Positions 1 to 7,004 are shown, counted from the stretch's first letter. The stretch is 7,362 nucleotides of DNA from Bacteroidota bacterium (GCA_016866415.1 VGML01000103.1:1-7362), one strand, 5' to 3'. The notes: generated by a model not told the origin, from the letters alone. A program made the numbers and translations.

Positions 1-2
1 CG

Positions 3-1472
3 ACAACTGAAGGCGGAACATTTGATTTCAATATGGTTAAACAAGCAATTGAGGATGGTTATTTGGCTGCAATAAAACAACTTGATTCCCTTGAAAAATT
101 CATTTCAGAAAAATCCACCAAGGAAGAATTGATAAAAAACCGAGCCATTTTCAAAAGTCAAATAAATAATCTCAATATTTCCTCAATTTCAAATAATTAC
201 AATCGTAAAAGAGAAATTACATACGCCCGGAAATCTTTGATTCGTTTGCGAAAAAATGAAATAATGTCCGAAGAAAAATTGGAGAAACGTTATTTTAGAC
301 TTTATGCAACGCCTCAAATAGAGTATATTTTACCGACACTTCAAAAAAAACAAGATAGTACTTTCAATCTTGATTTAAAAATTACAAAAGCCAAGGATTT
401 TAAAGTAGATGTGGGCGGACACTTTTCATCGCGAGCCGTAAATACAGGATACTTAGGTTTTACCTATCGTTCTTTAGGGAAAATTGCATCTAGCATTCAC
501 GCTGAATCCTATTTCGGAAAGTTTTATGGCTCTGCAAAAGCAGATTTAAATGTTGAAATCCCTTCGGTATATCCTATTTCTGTTTCTGGGTATTTTACCT
601 TAAACAGATGGGATTATTTTCGAAGCTTTGCCACCTTTTTTGAAGATGTAAAACCTTCATTTTTAATTCAAAATGAAATTTATGGAGGAATTAAATTAAA
701 AATGCCCCTTGGTAATAATTCAAAATTAACTTGGGATGCTCGTTATTTTGGATTAGAGGATGACTATTATCAAACTCAATCGTTTACAAGTAAAGATACT
801 GCCGACTACACTATTTTTACTGGTTTTACTTTTTCAGGTGAATTTTTAAAAAATAGCCTTAACCGAAAACAATTTGCTAGTTCAGGTCAATTCATTTTAT
901 TTAAGGCACGCTACGTAAATGGATTTGAAAACACGTATCCAGGGACGACCTCAATATTAAAAGACACTTTATCTAAAAATCATTCATGGTTGAGTTTACA
1001 AGCTGAATTTCAATCCTTTATTTTTGATTATAAAATATTTCATTTAGGTCTTCATGCGAAAGGAGTTTATAACACACAATCTCTTTTCTCAAACTATACT
1101 GCAAGTTTACTTTCGCTCCCTTCCTTCAATCTTATTCCAGATGCTGACACTTATTTTCTTCCCGAATACCGTTCACCACAATTTTTAGGTTTAGGTGTCA
1201 ATCTTGTATTTTCACTTTATAAAAACATCGATATTCGAGGTGATGGGTATATTTATCAGCCAATAATAGAACTTCTCCAAAATTCAGATGGAACAATTGG
1301 ATTCGATCAAGCAATTAAATCAACGAGCTATTTGTTTTCCTCCTCCTTAATATATCATTCACCTCTAGGTCCATTGCGAGCAACTTTTAATTATTTCCCA
1401 AAACAATCAAGTCCTTTTGCTTTTCAAATAAGCTACGGCTTTGTATTATTCAATGAGCGAGCTATACGTTAA
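3..1472 (+). CDS. Patatin-like phospholipase with C-terminal outer-membrane beta-barrel (5' partial)
   Basis: The reading frame is open from the left edge, so the methionine codon at 33 is internal and the true start lies outside the window. The visible 489 codons are the C-terminal part of a protein that in Bacteroidota usually combines a patatin (NTE/RssA-type) lipase domain, a short POTRA-like linker and a barrel of the bacterial surface antigen (Omp85/TamA-like) type. The first residues (TEGGTFDFN, then an IEDGYLAA stretch) resemble the last helix of a patatin domain. A basic, coiled linker follows. A stretch with FNLDLKI and GGHFSSRAVNTGYLGF is typical of the entry into such barrels, and about 330 residues of alternating aromatic and polar strands follow. 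It ends in SYGFVLFNERAIR, close to the usual end of this family. The Ser-Asp catalytic dyad would lie upstream and cannot be checked. The likely location is the outer membrane, with a role in phospholipid turnover. The family call rests on recognition of the barrel and linker, without a database match. Confidence 0.72.
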   Translation, partial: TTEGGTFDFNMVKQAIEDGYLAAIKQLDSLEKFISEKSTKEELIKNRAIFKSQINNLNISSISNNYNRKREITYARKSLIRLRKNEIMSEEKLEKRYFRLYATPQIEYILPTLQKKQDSTFNLDLKITKAKDFKVDVGGHFSSRAVNTGYLGFTYRSLGKIASSIHAESYFGKFYGSAKADLNVEIPSVYPISVSGYFTLNRWDYFRSFATFFEDVKPSFLIQNEIYGGIKLKMPLGNNSKLTWDARYFGLEDDYYQTQSFTSKDTADYTIFTGFTFSGEFLKNSLNRKQFASSGQFILFKARYVNGFENTYPGTTSILKDTLSKNHSWLSLQAEFQSFIFDYKIFHLGLHAKGVYNTQSLFSNYTASLLSLPSFNLIPDADTYFLPEYRSPQFLGLGVNLVFSLYKNIDIRGDGYIYQPIIELLQNSDGTIGFDQAIKSTSYLFSSSLIYHSPLGPLRATFNYFPKQSSPFAFQISYGFVLFNERAIR

Positions 1473-1481
1473 AACTATTTT

Positions 1482-1489
1482 TATTTTTG
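1482..1489 (+). promoter_or_regulatory. Possible Bacteroidota -7 promoter element before the VOC gene
   Basis: TATTTTTG matches the Bacteroidota -7 consensus TAnnTTTG and lies 13 nt before the ATG of the VOC gene. No TTTG or TTG occurs at the expected -33 spacing, and the implied leader would be only about 8 nt. The match may therefore be chance in AT-rich sequence, and read-through from the upstream gene is equally possible. Confidence 0.27.
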
Positions 1490-1502
1490 CAACAAATTAA
1501 TT

Positions 1503-2567
1503 ATGGAAAAAATCATTTGCGGGATACAACAGATGGGCATAGGTGTCCCAAACGTTCAGGAAATTTGGAAATGGTATCGCACTAATTTCGGTATGGATGT
1601 TCGAATCTTTGAGGAAGCTGCTCCTGCTCCGCTAATGACTCGATATACCGGTGGAATTGTTCAATCTCGGACAGCGACGTTAGCACTAAGTATGGAAGGC
1701 GGAGGTGGATTTGAAATTTGGCAATATACTAGTCGGAATACCGAAAAGGCCGACTTTGAAATTGAATTAGGTGATTTTGGAATGTTTGCTTGCAAAATTA
1801 AATCCCGAGATGTTAGGAAATCTTATGAATTTATTAAAAACAACGGAGGGAATGTCTTGAATGAACCGATGCGAGATCCTTCAGGTAAATTATCCTTTTT
1901 TGTGAAAGATCCGAATGATAATGTTTTTCATGTTATTGAAGGAAGTGATTGGTTTTCAGATACGGGACATTCTTCTAAATGCGGAGGTGTGGCTGGAACT
2001 ATTATAGGTATTTCCAACATGGAAAAATCACTAAAACTATATAAAGATATTTTGGGTTATGATACGATTGACTATGATGTTACGGATGTATTTGAAGATT
2101 TAGGTGTAATAAATGGTGGCAATAAAGAGTTTCGTCGAGTTCGATTATCTCACAAAGATTTAAGAAAAGGCCCTTTCGCTAAATTGTTAGGTCCAACTCA
2201 AATTGAACTTGTTCAGGCAATCGATCAAACAGGAAGAAGAAACATATTTGAAAATAGATTTTGGGGAGATTGGGGTTTCATACACCTTTGTTTCGATGTG
2301 CAAGGAATGGAACAATTAAAAAAGGAATGTGAATCGGGAGGTTTTCCATTTACAGTTGATAGTTCCGATACATTTGATATGGGTGAAGCAGGAGGACGAT
2401 TCTCTTACATTGAGGACCCTGATGGAACATGGATTGAATTCGTCGAAACCCACAAAGTTCCAGTAATGAAAAAAATCGGTTGGTATATTAATCTTAAAAA
2501 TAGAAAACCAGGTAAGTTTCTTCCAAACTGGATGCTCCGAGCAATGGCATTAAATCGTGTAAAATAG
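1503..2567 (+). CDS. VOC-family protein with two tandem domains (glyoxalase/dioxygenase fold)
   Basis: This 354-residue protein is made of four beta-alpha-beta-beta-beta modules, that is, two vicinal-oxygen-chelate domains: roughly residues 5-147 and 162-316, plus a basic tail to 354. Module ends are marked by FEIWQYT (Glu71), the DPNDNVFHVIE strand, TQIELVQ (Glu235) and a DPDGTWIEFVE strand (Glu312). The size and layout resemble 4-hydroxyphenylpyruvate dioxygenase, whose iron is held by His-His-Glu in the second domain. Here the module-4 His (His261 in FIHLCFDV) and Glu312 are present, but the module-3 strand (GVAGTIIGIS) has Gly165/Thr166 where a His is expected. The first domain likewise has no His in its opening strand (QQMGIGV). 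It is probably cytoplasmic, since no signal peptide is visible. ATG 1503 is the only sensible start and has no Shine-Dalgarno sequence. The gene follows the patatin gene by 30 nt and converges on ftsK. Substrate and reaction are unknown, and calling it an HPPD would overstate the evidence. Confidence 0.85.
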   Translation: MEKIICGIQQMGIGVPNVQEIWKWYRTNFGMDVRIFEEAAPAPLMTRYTGGIVQSRTATLALSMEGGGGFEIWQYTSRNTEKADFEIELGDFGMFACKIKSRDVRKSYEFIKNNGGNVLNEPMRDPSGKLSFFVKDPNDNVFHVIEGSDWFSDTGHSSKCGGVAGTIIGISNMEKSLKLYKDILGYDTIDYDVTDVFEDLGVINGGNKEFRRVRLSHKDLRKGPFAKLLGPTQIELVQAIDQTGRRNIFENRFWGDWGFIHLCFDVQGMEQLKKECESGGFPFTVDSSDTFDMGEAGGRFSYIEDPDGTWIEFVETHKVPVMKKIGWYINLKNRKPGKFLPNWMLRAMALNRVK

Positions 2568-2573
2568 TTCAAA

Positions 2574-5132
2574 TTAGAGTAATCCTTTTGTTCTCATAAA
2601 TTCATCTAACGATTCTACATCGCTAAATAGAACCTCTCGAGCTTTACTCCCTTGGAATGGACCAATAATTCCCATACCTTCCAATTGATCCACGATTCTG
2701 CCTGCTCGGTTATAACCTAACTTTAATTTTCTTTGCAATAAACTAGCCGAACCTTGTTGATTGATGACAACTATTCGAGCTGAATCAACAAACATGACAT
2801 CTATTTCATTCATATCAAAATCTGAACCGCCCTCTGATCCTTCAGGAATATATTCTGGAAGAATTAATGCCTCTGGATATGCTCGTTGGTCGCCAATGAA
2901 ACTACAAATTTCCTCAACCTCTGGTGTATCGACAAAACCACATTGCAAACGTTTCATGTCTGAACCAGTTGAAATTAGCATATCACCTCGACCTATAAGC
3001 TGATCTGCACCGGATGCATCTAAAATTGTTCGAGAATCAATCTTTGATAATACCCTGAATGCAATCCGAGCTGGGAAATTTGCTTTAATCATACCGGTTA
3101 TCACGTTTACTGAAGGTCGCTGAGTGGCTACAATCAAATGAATTCCGATTGCACGTGCCAACTGCGCAATTCGAGCGATTGGATGTTCTACTTCCTTACC
3201 TGCAGTCATAATTAAGTCTGCAAACTCATCAATAAGGACCACAATATATGGCAAATAGCGATGACCTTTTTCTGGATTTAATCTACGAGCGATAAACTTC
3301 GCATTGTATTCCTTGATCATTCTTACCCCAGCATCTTTTAGAAGTTCATAACGTTCATCCATTTCAATACATAATGAATTGAGGGTATTTACTACTTTGG
3401 ATGTATCAGTAATAATTGCGTCTTCCTCACCAGGTAATTTAGCAAGGAAATGACGTTCAATTTTGTTGTAAAGTGTTAATTCCACTTTTTTAGGGTCAAC
3501 CAAAACAAACTTAACTTGAGCTGGATGTTTTTTGTAAAGGATTGAAATCAAAATTGCATTTAAACCAACGGATTTACCTTGGCCCGTTGAACCGGCAACT
3601 AACAAGTGAGGCATTTTTGTAAGATCAAATACAAAGGTTTCATTAGTAATTGTTTTACCCATAACGACAGGTAACTCACCATCAAAATTTTGAAACTTTT
3701 CAGAAGCAATTAATGATCGCATGCTCACCATCTCTGGATTTGAATTAGGAACCTCAATACCGATAGTTCCTTTTCCTGGAATTGGGGCGATAATTCTGAT
3801 TCCAAGCGCACTTAAACTCAAGGCAATATCATCTTCCAAGTTCTTAATTTTTGAAATCCGGACCCCAGGAGCTGGAACTATTTCGTATAATGTTACTGTT
3901 GGTCCAATTGTTGCCTTTATTTTAGCAATGTCAATTTTATAATGCGAAAGCGTTTGAACAATTCGATCTTTATTGGATTCTATTTCCTCTTTATTAACAG
4001 ATACACCATTTGTCCCGTAGTCTTTCATAAGTTCAATTGGTGGCAACATATAACCTTCCAAATCTTTTGTTGGATCATATTCTCCATATTCAGCAACCAG
4101 ACCCTCCGCTAAGTCATCATCCCCTTTTAATTTCTCAGAAATAGGGGTTGAATTCAAATTAGCTTCATTAATAATATCTTTTTCATCTCCACCAATTTCA
4201 AATTCAAAATCGCTATTTGGCTGGGTTTCTAATTCATTTTTCTCCTCTTTAATTGTAACTATCAATTCACTTTCGTCAAAATCACCGTAATCGTCATCTT
4301 CAACATCATAGTCATTCTTTGAAAATTCCACAGGTTCAGAAAGAATATCCTCCTGAATTTGATCTTCGCGAATTGGATTGACAACATGAATATCATCATA
4401 ACCTTGCACATCATTTACCAATGATTCATCAGCTAAAGCAACCTCTTTCTCGTTTGTTGCAAATAGGTATGAAATAATGGCTTTGTAATTTGGACTAAAA
4501 AGCAATGTAGTTATCACAAAAAAGGTGGCTATTATAAGTGAAATTGTTCCTAATTGGCCCAAGGCAAGAACAAGCCATTCAACCAAATAAAACCCAAACG
4601 TCCCACCGAGGTAATTTACATTACTTGCAAAAAATCCTAAAAACAGTGAACCCCATAACATGTATGAAAACACAACCATGAATGATCTTACTATTGGAAA
4701 CAAAGCAACGTCAAACAATATTTTGAATCCTGAAATAAACATGAGGAAGCAAATTCCAAAAGATGTAAGTCCAAATGTTTCATAAATAAGCATATGAGAA
4801 CTCCAAGCACCGAATTTCCCAAGCCAATTTTCTACCGCAGGGGTATTGCTGTCAAACAAAAAATCAACAAAAGATCGATTTAATATTTTGTCTTGATCCA
4901 CATCCCAGGTAAAAAGATAAGAAACACAAGCTAAAAAAATGTAGATAGAAAGCAGAGATAAGAAAGATCCGAAAACAACTTTTAATTTTTGTTTGTCGAT
5001 TTTCTCAAAGAATGAAACTTTATCTGTGTTAGTTACACTTATTTCTTTTTTATCCTCCTTTTTTGTTTTTGCTTTAGGAGTAGAATCCGTTTGCTTCTGT
5101 TCAGACTTGGGTATAAATTCGTTATCTTCCAT
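2574..5132 (-). CDS. ftsK: DNA translocase FtsK/SpoIIIE
   Basis: A membrane-anchored hexameric ATPase that pumps DNA at the division septum and activates XerCD recombination at dif to resolve chromosome dimers. Numbered from the ATG at 5132 (852 aa), it has a basic, charged N-terminus and about four membrane helices (near 52-74, 117-140, 150-170 and 186-212). A strongly acidic linker follows at about 225-345, then the alpha domain from about 365. The RecA-like motor carries Walker A GSTGQGKS (514-521) and Walker B VVLIDEFADL (Asp635, Glu636). The C-terminal gamma winged helix that reads KOPS/FRS sites is recognisable in SLLQRKLKLGYNRAGRIVDQ near 797-816. Length and domain order are normal for Bacteroidota. 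A TTG codon at 5138 would add two residues (MI), but the ATG two codons later is the more credible start. Neither has a Shine-Dalgarno sequence. The gene ends 6 nt from the convergent VOC gene. The lolA gene that often follows ftsK in Bacteroidota is absent here. Confidence 0.97.
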   Translation of the reverse strand: MEDNEFIPKSEQKQTDSTPKAKTKKEDKKEISVTNTDKVSFFEKIDKQKLKVVFGSFLSLLSIYIFLACVSYLFTWDVDQDKILNRSFVDFLFDSNTPAVENWLGKFGAWSSHMLIYETFGLTSFGICFLMFISGFKILFDVALFPIVRSFMVVFSYMLWGSLFLGFFASNVNYLGGTFGFYLVEWLVLALGQLGTISLIIATFFVITTLLFSPNYKAIISYLFATNEKEVALADESLVNDVQGYDDIHVVNPIREDQIQEDILSEPVEFSKNDYDVEDDDYGDFDESELIVTIKEEKNELETQPNSDFEFEIGGDEKDIINEANLNSTPISEKLKGDDDLAEGLVAEYGEYDPTKDLEGYMLPPIELMKDYGTNGVSVNKEEIESNKDRIVQTLSHYKIDIAKIKATIGPTVTLYEIVPAPGVRISKIKNLEDDIALSLSALGIRIIAPIPGKGTIGIEVPNSNPEMVSMRSLIASEKFQNFDGELPVVMGKTITNETFVFDLTKMPHLLVAGSTGQGKSVGLNAILISILYKKHPAQVKFVLVDPKKVELTLYNKIERHFLAKLPGEEDAIITDTSKVVNTLNSLCIEMDERYELLKDAGVRMIKEYNAKFIARRLNPEKGHRYLPYIVVLIDEFADLIMTAGKEVEHPIARIAQLARAIGIHLIVATQRPSVNVITGMIKANFPARIAFRVLSKIDSRTILDASGADQLIGRGDMLISTGSDMKRLQCGFVDTPEVEEICSFIGDQRAYPEALILPEYIPEGSEGGSDFDMNEIDVMFVDSARIVVINQQGSASLLQRKLKLGYNRAGRIVDQLEGMGIIGPFQGSKAREVLFSDVESLDEFMRTKGLL

Positions 5133-5151
5133 TATCAATTGAGGTATTATA

Positions 5152-5159
5152 CGAAATTA
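5152..5159 (-). promoter_or_regulatory. Weak candidate -7 element for ftsK
   Basis: Read on the minus strand this is TAATTTCG, one mismatch from TAnnTTTG, about 20 nt before the ftsK ATG. A TATAAT-like hexamer (5146-5151) lies just downstream on the same strand. No well-spaced -33 element is visible. ftsK may have its own promoter here or may depend on read-through from the upstream gene; the sequence does not decide between them. Confidence 0.2.
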
Positions 5160-5171
5160 AAGGAAACAACC

Positions 5172-5194
5172 TTGATTAAATAACGGTTAATCAA
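5172..5194. repeat. Perfect 8-bp inverted repeat in the ftsK upstream spacer
   Basis: TTGATTAA and TTAATCAA are separated by the 7-nt spacer ATAACGG. The repeat is about 40 nt upstream of the ftsK ATG. No T-run follows the repeat on either strand, so it is not a convincing intrinsic terminator. It could be a binding site for a dimeric regulator or a chance AT-rich palindrome. A second short palindrome, GTTTAAAC, sits just beside it at 5198-5205. Confidence 0.4.
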
Positions 5195-5201
5195 TAAGTT
5201 T

Positions 5202-5228
5202 AAACAAGAAAATGTTAGTTAAACCAAC
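5202..5228 (-). terminator. Possible weak terminator after the secreted-protein gene
   Basis: On the minus strand, three bases after the TAA stop, GTTGGTTTAACTAAC can fold into a short A/U-rich hairpin with one G-U pair. It is followed by ATTTTCTTGTTT, an interrupted T-rich tract. The stem is short and its loop cramped, so termination would be inefficient at best. Confidence 0.2.
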
Positions 5229-5231
5229 TCC

Positions 5232-5882
5232 TTATTGACCCGATTCATAAAGCCTTGAAAATTCTTCCGAAAACTCCTCGAATGTAACGATTTTATATTC
5301 TTTACCAAAAGTAAAAAGCTGCAATGGTGGTTCTGAATATTTTATCGATTTTAATGAGTATTTATGTAATCCATTTTCTGAAGGAATAAAATAAATAACG
5401 GGCAAACCTGGCAATGATGTAAACGTATTGGCATATTTAGCAGAAATTTTCATGTGAACGAAAAAGGCCTGTTCATTTTTGATTTCCAACTGCTTCACTT
5501 TAAATTTTCGAGCACGAATACCTCCAACTTTTTTAAAAGATAAAGATTTTTTAAACGTATAGGTAGTTGTATCTTTTTGAAGATGTTCATTGGTTCTGAT
5601 AGCAAATTTCTGTTTTTCAGTATCGATTAATAGATAAGACTTTCCAAATCGCAAATGTTTAATCAATTCTTGTTTTCCAGTTTCAGAATTAAAATTTACA
5701 ACACGAATTAGACTATCCCTTGCATAAATAATCATTTCTGCTTTAACAGAATCCTTTTTATCAACCCGTTCAATCGAGTATGTCAATTCACCTGAAAACG
5801 GTTTTTGATTTTGAGAATGAAAATCTTGAATACAAAAAAGACAAAGGATTAAAAAATATAACGCTTGAAACCCTTTGTCCAT
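5232..5882 (-). CDS. Secreted hypothetical protein, possibly DUF4412/GLPGLI-like
   Basis: This 216-residue protein has an N-terminal signal peptide: a short charged start, a hydrophobic stretch ALYFLILCLFCI, and a probable signal peptidase I site after FHSQ, near residue 24. Cysteines 14 and 17 do not sit in a good lipobox, so it is probably not a lipoprotein. The mature part is rich in beta strands: FSGELTYSIERV, then YARDSLIRVVNF, SYLLIDTEKQKFAI, and a late LPGLPVIYFI segment (157-166). The pattern of a short extracytoplasmic beta protein with a PGLP motif recalls the Bacteroidota DUF4412 and GLPGLI families, which are probably periplasmic or envelope-associated and have no known function. 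No catalytic motif is visible. The ATG at 5882 lies 15 nt after the 3' end of tRNA-Ala on the same strand, leaving no room for a separate promoter outside the tRNA gene. ftsK follows 99 nt downstream on the same strand. The family assignment is tentative, but the gene itself looks real. Confidence 0.8.
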   Translation of the reverse strand: MDKGFQALYFLILCLFCIQDFHSQNQKPFSGELTYSIERVDKKDSVKAEMIIYARDSLIRVVNFNSETGKQELIKHLRFGKSYLLIDTEKQKFAIRTNEHLQKDTTTYTFKKSLSFKKVGGIRARKFKVKQLEIKNEQAFFVHMKISAKYANTFTSLPGLPVIYFIPSENGLHKYSLKSIKYSEPPLQLFTFGKEYKIVTFEEFSEEFSRLYESGQ

Positions 5883-5897
5883 CTGACTTTTAATTTG

Positions 5898-5971
5898 TGG
5901 AGAAGATCGGGCTCGAACCGACGACCTCTTGACTGCCAGTCAAGCGCTCTAGCCAACTGAGCTACATCCCC
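5898..5971 (-). tRNA. tRNA-Ala (anticodon GGC)
   Basis: The 74-nt minus-strand sequence folds as a complete cloverleaf: acceptor GGGGATG/CTTCTCC, D-stem GCTC/GAGC, anticodon stem CTTGA/TCAAG with loop CTGGCAG, 5-nt variable loop AGGTC, and T-arm GTCGG-TTCGAGC-CCGAT. The anticodon GGC (plus-strand 5935-5937) reads GCC and, by wobble, GCU alanine codons. The acceptor carries the G3-U70 wobble pair that identifies alanine tRNAs. The discriminator is A, and CCA is not encoded (CAAA follows), so the 3' end must be completed by the CCA-adding enzyme. Position 6 pairs U with U67, a mismatch in an otherwise paired acceptor stem. The downstream coding sequence begins 15 nt after the tRNA. Confidence 0.96.
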
Positions 5972-5982
5972 AAAGTATAAGT

Positions 5983-5990
5983 CAAAGATA
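5983..5990 (-). promoter_or_regulatory. Likely -7 promoter element for tRNA-Ala
   Basis: Read on the minus strand this is TATCTTTG, an exact match to the Bacteroidota -7 consensus TAnnTTTG, 11 nt before the tRNA 5' end. Transcription would start a few bases upstream of the mature tRNA. No TTTG is visible at the -33 position. The same promoter could supply the secreted-protein gene that follows. Confidence 0.5.
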
Positions 5991-6005
5991 TAAAAAAATA
6001 GATTG

Positions 6006-6038
6006 TTTGATTTACTCCGTTTAATAGTTTTAATTTTG
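6006..6038 (+). promoter_or_regulatory. Bacteroidota-type promoter of the arginase-argS operon
   Basis: TTTG at 6006-6009 and TAATTTTG at 6031-6038 are separated by 21 bp, which fits the Bacteroidota primary sigma-factor consensus TTTG-N(19-21)-TAnnTTTG. The start of transcription is inferred at about 6043-6046, giving a leader of about 20 nt before the ATG at 6063. It faces away from the tRNA-Ala promoter, so the 91-nt spacer serves both directions. Confidence 0.65.
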
Positions 6039-6062
6039 TATCCCATTTGAAATGGATCTTTT

Positions 6063-7001
6063 ATGAACAAACAAATACGATTTATCTTCAACCCTTCGGA
6101 ACTGGGAGCAGGAACTAGAGGTTCTTCACTCGGACCAAACGCAATACTAGCTGCCGCACGCTCGAAAAAATCTACACTTTTTGAAAATCGTGAAATCCGA
6201 ATTATTCCCGATCATAATTACCTTTTGAACAAACCTGTTGAAACATCATTCGCCAAAAACATTGATGGAATTGTTAACATTTTCTCTTCAGTATATCAGG
6301 AAATAAATAAAACATTATCAAGCAGCGAATTTCCGTTGATAATTGCTGGCGACCACAGTTCAGCAGGCGCTACCATTTCATCTATTTCATCTTTTTACCC
6401 AAATAAAAAAATTGGCGTTTTGTGGATTGATGCGCATGCAGATTTGCATACACCCTACACAACTCCATCAGGCAATGTTCACGGAATGCCCTTAGCAATC
6501 GCTCTCGGAACAGATAATATTAAATGTAAAAAAAATAACCTTGATGAGTGGACCATTGAAAAATGGAATACTCTAAAATCAAGTTCATTAAAATCAGATA
6601 ACCTGATATACATTGCTGTTCGTGACACGGAAAAAGAAGAAGATTTTGTAATCGACTTACTTAATATAAAAAATTATAAAGTTGAAGAGGTTCGTGAATT
6701 AGGAATTAAAAATTTAATCCATAAACTGAAAGAAAAATTCGTTGATATAGACTATCTCTATGTTTCTTTTGACGTTGATTCAATGGATCCGGAACTTACT
6801 TCTCACGGAACAGGAACTCCAGTACCAAATGGACTTTCGCCAGAAGAAGCCAAAGAAATCCTTGTTGAGCTTTGTAAATTTGATAACCTTGTGGCGATAG
6901 AAATTGTTGAAGTAAACCCATGTCTAGACGAGAAAAAAAATAAAATGGCGGAAACGGCTTTCGATATTCTGGAGTCTATTGTTGAAACATTGGAAAACTA
7001 A
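6063..7001 (+). CDS. Arginase-family binuclear manganese hydrolase (ureohydrolase)
   Basis: This 312-residue cytoplasmic enzyme of the arginase/agmatinase/formiminoglutamase superfamily most probably hydrolyses arginine to ornithine and urea. The manganese ligands are all present: His98 (GDHS), Asp123, His125 and Asp127 (DAHADLHT), and Asp237 and Asp239 (SFDVDSMDPE). The segment TTPSGNVHGMPLA (Ser136, Asn138, His140) is the arginase form of the substrate loop; agmatinases have a different motif here. GTGTPVPNGLS and VEVNP (Glu283) are also typical of arginases. Two arginine-contact positions differ from rat arginase I: the Asn130 equivalent is His129, and the Asp183 equivalent in the RDTEKEE segment is Glu190. 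The length is normal for bacterial arginases. ATG 6063 sits about 20 nt after a good promoter and opens directly into a typical first strand (IRFIFNPSELGAGTRGSSLGP). argS follows after 3 nt, so the two are co-transcribed. A related specificity, such as another guanidino acid, cannot be excluded. Confidence 0.9.
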   Translation: MNKQIRFIFNPSELGAGTRGSSLGPNAILAAARSKKSTLFENREIRIIPDHNYLLNKPVETSFAKNIDGIVNIFSSVYQEINKTLSSSEFPLIIAGDHSSAGATISSISSFYPNKKIGVLWIDAHADLHTPYTTPSGNVHGMPLAIALGTDNIKCKKNNLDEWTIEKWNTLKSSSLKSDNLIYIAVRDTEKEEDFVIDLLNIKNYKVEEVRELGIKNLIHKLKEKFVDIDYLYVSFDVDSMDPELTSHGTGTPVPNGLSPEEAKEILVELCKFDNLVAIEIVEVNPCLDEKKNKMAETAFDILESIVETLEN

Positions 7002-7004
7002 TTC

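Noticed and set aside
33..1472. The methionine at 33 as the start of a complete 479-residue protein
   Set aside because: The frame is open back to the window edge, the preceding codons (TEGGTFDFN) continue the patatin-like helix region, and no signal peptide follows this methionine although the protein ends in an outer-membrane barrel.
2761..3003. Plus-strand open frame of 80 codons
   Set aside because: It lies wholly antisense to the conserved motor and gamma-linker region of ftsK, has no recognisable domain or start context, and is low-complexity in serine and proline. It is a shadow frame.
3721..3942. Plus-strand open frame of 73 codons with hydrophobic stretches
   Set aside because: It is antisense to the ftsK alpha domain. 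Its hydrophobic character comes from the complement of that coding sequence, and no promoter or start signal accompanies it.
5172..5194. Inverted repeat as an intrinsic terminator of the secreted-protein gene
   Set aside because: The stem is almost entirely A/T and no T-run follows on the minus strand, so it does not meet the usual form of an intrinsic terminator.
5849..6091. Minus-strand open frame of 80 codons overlapping the tRNA, containing DVAQLARALDWQSRGRRFEPD
   Set aside because: This peptide is a translation of the tRNA-Ala gene itself, a familiar spurious annotation. It also overlaps the starts of two real genes and the divergent promoters.
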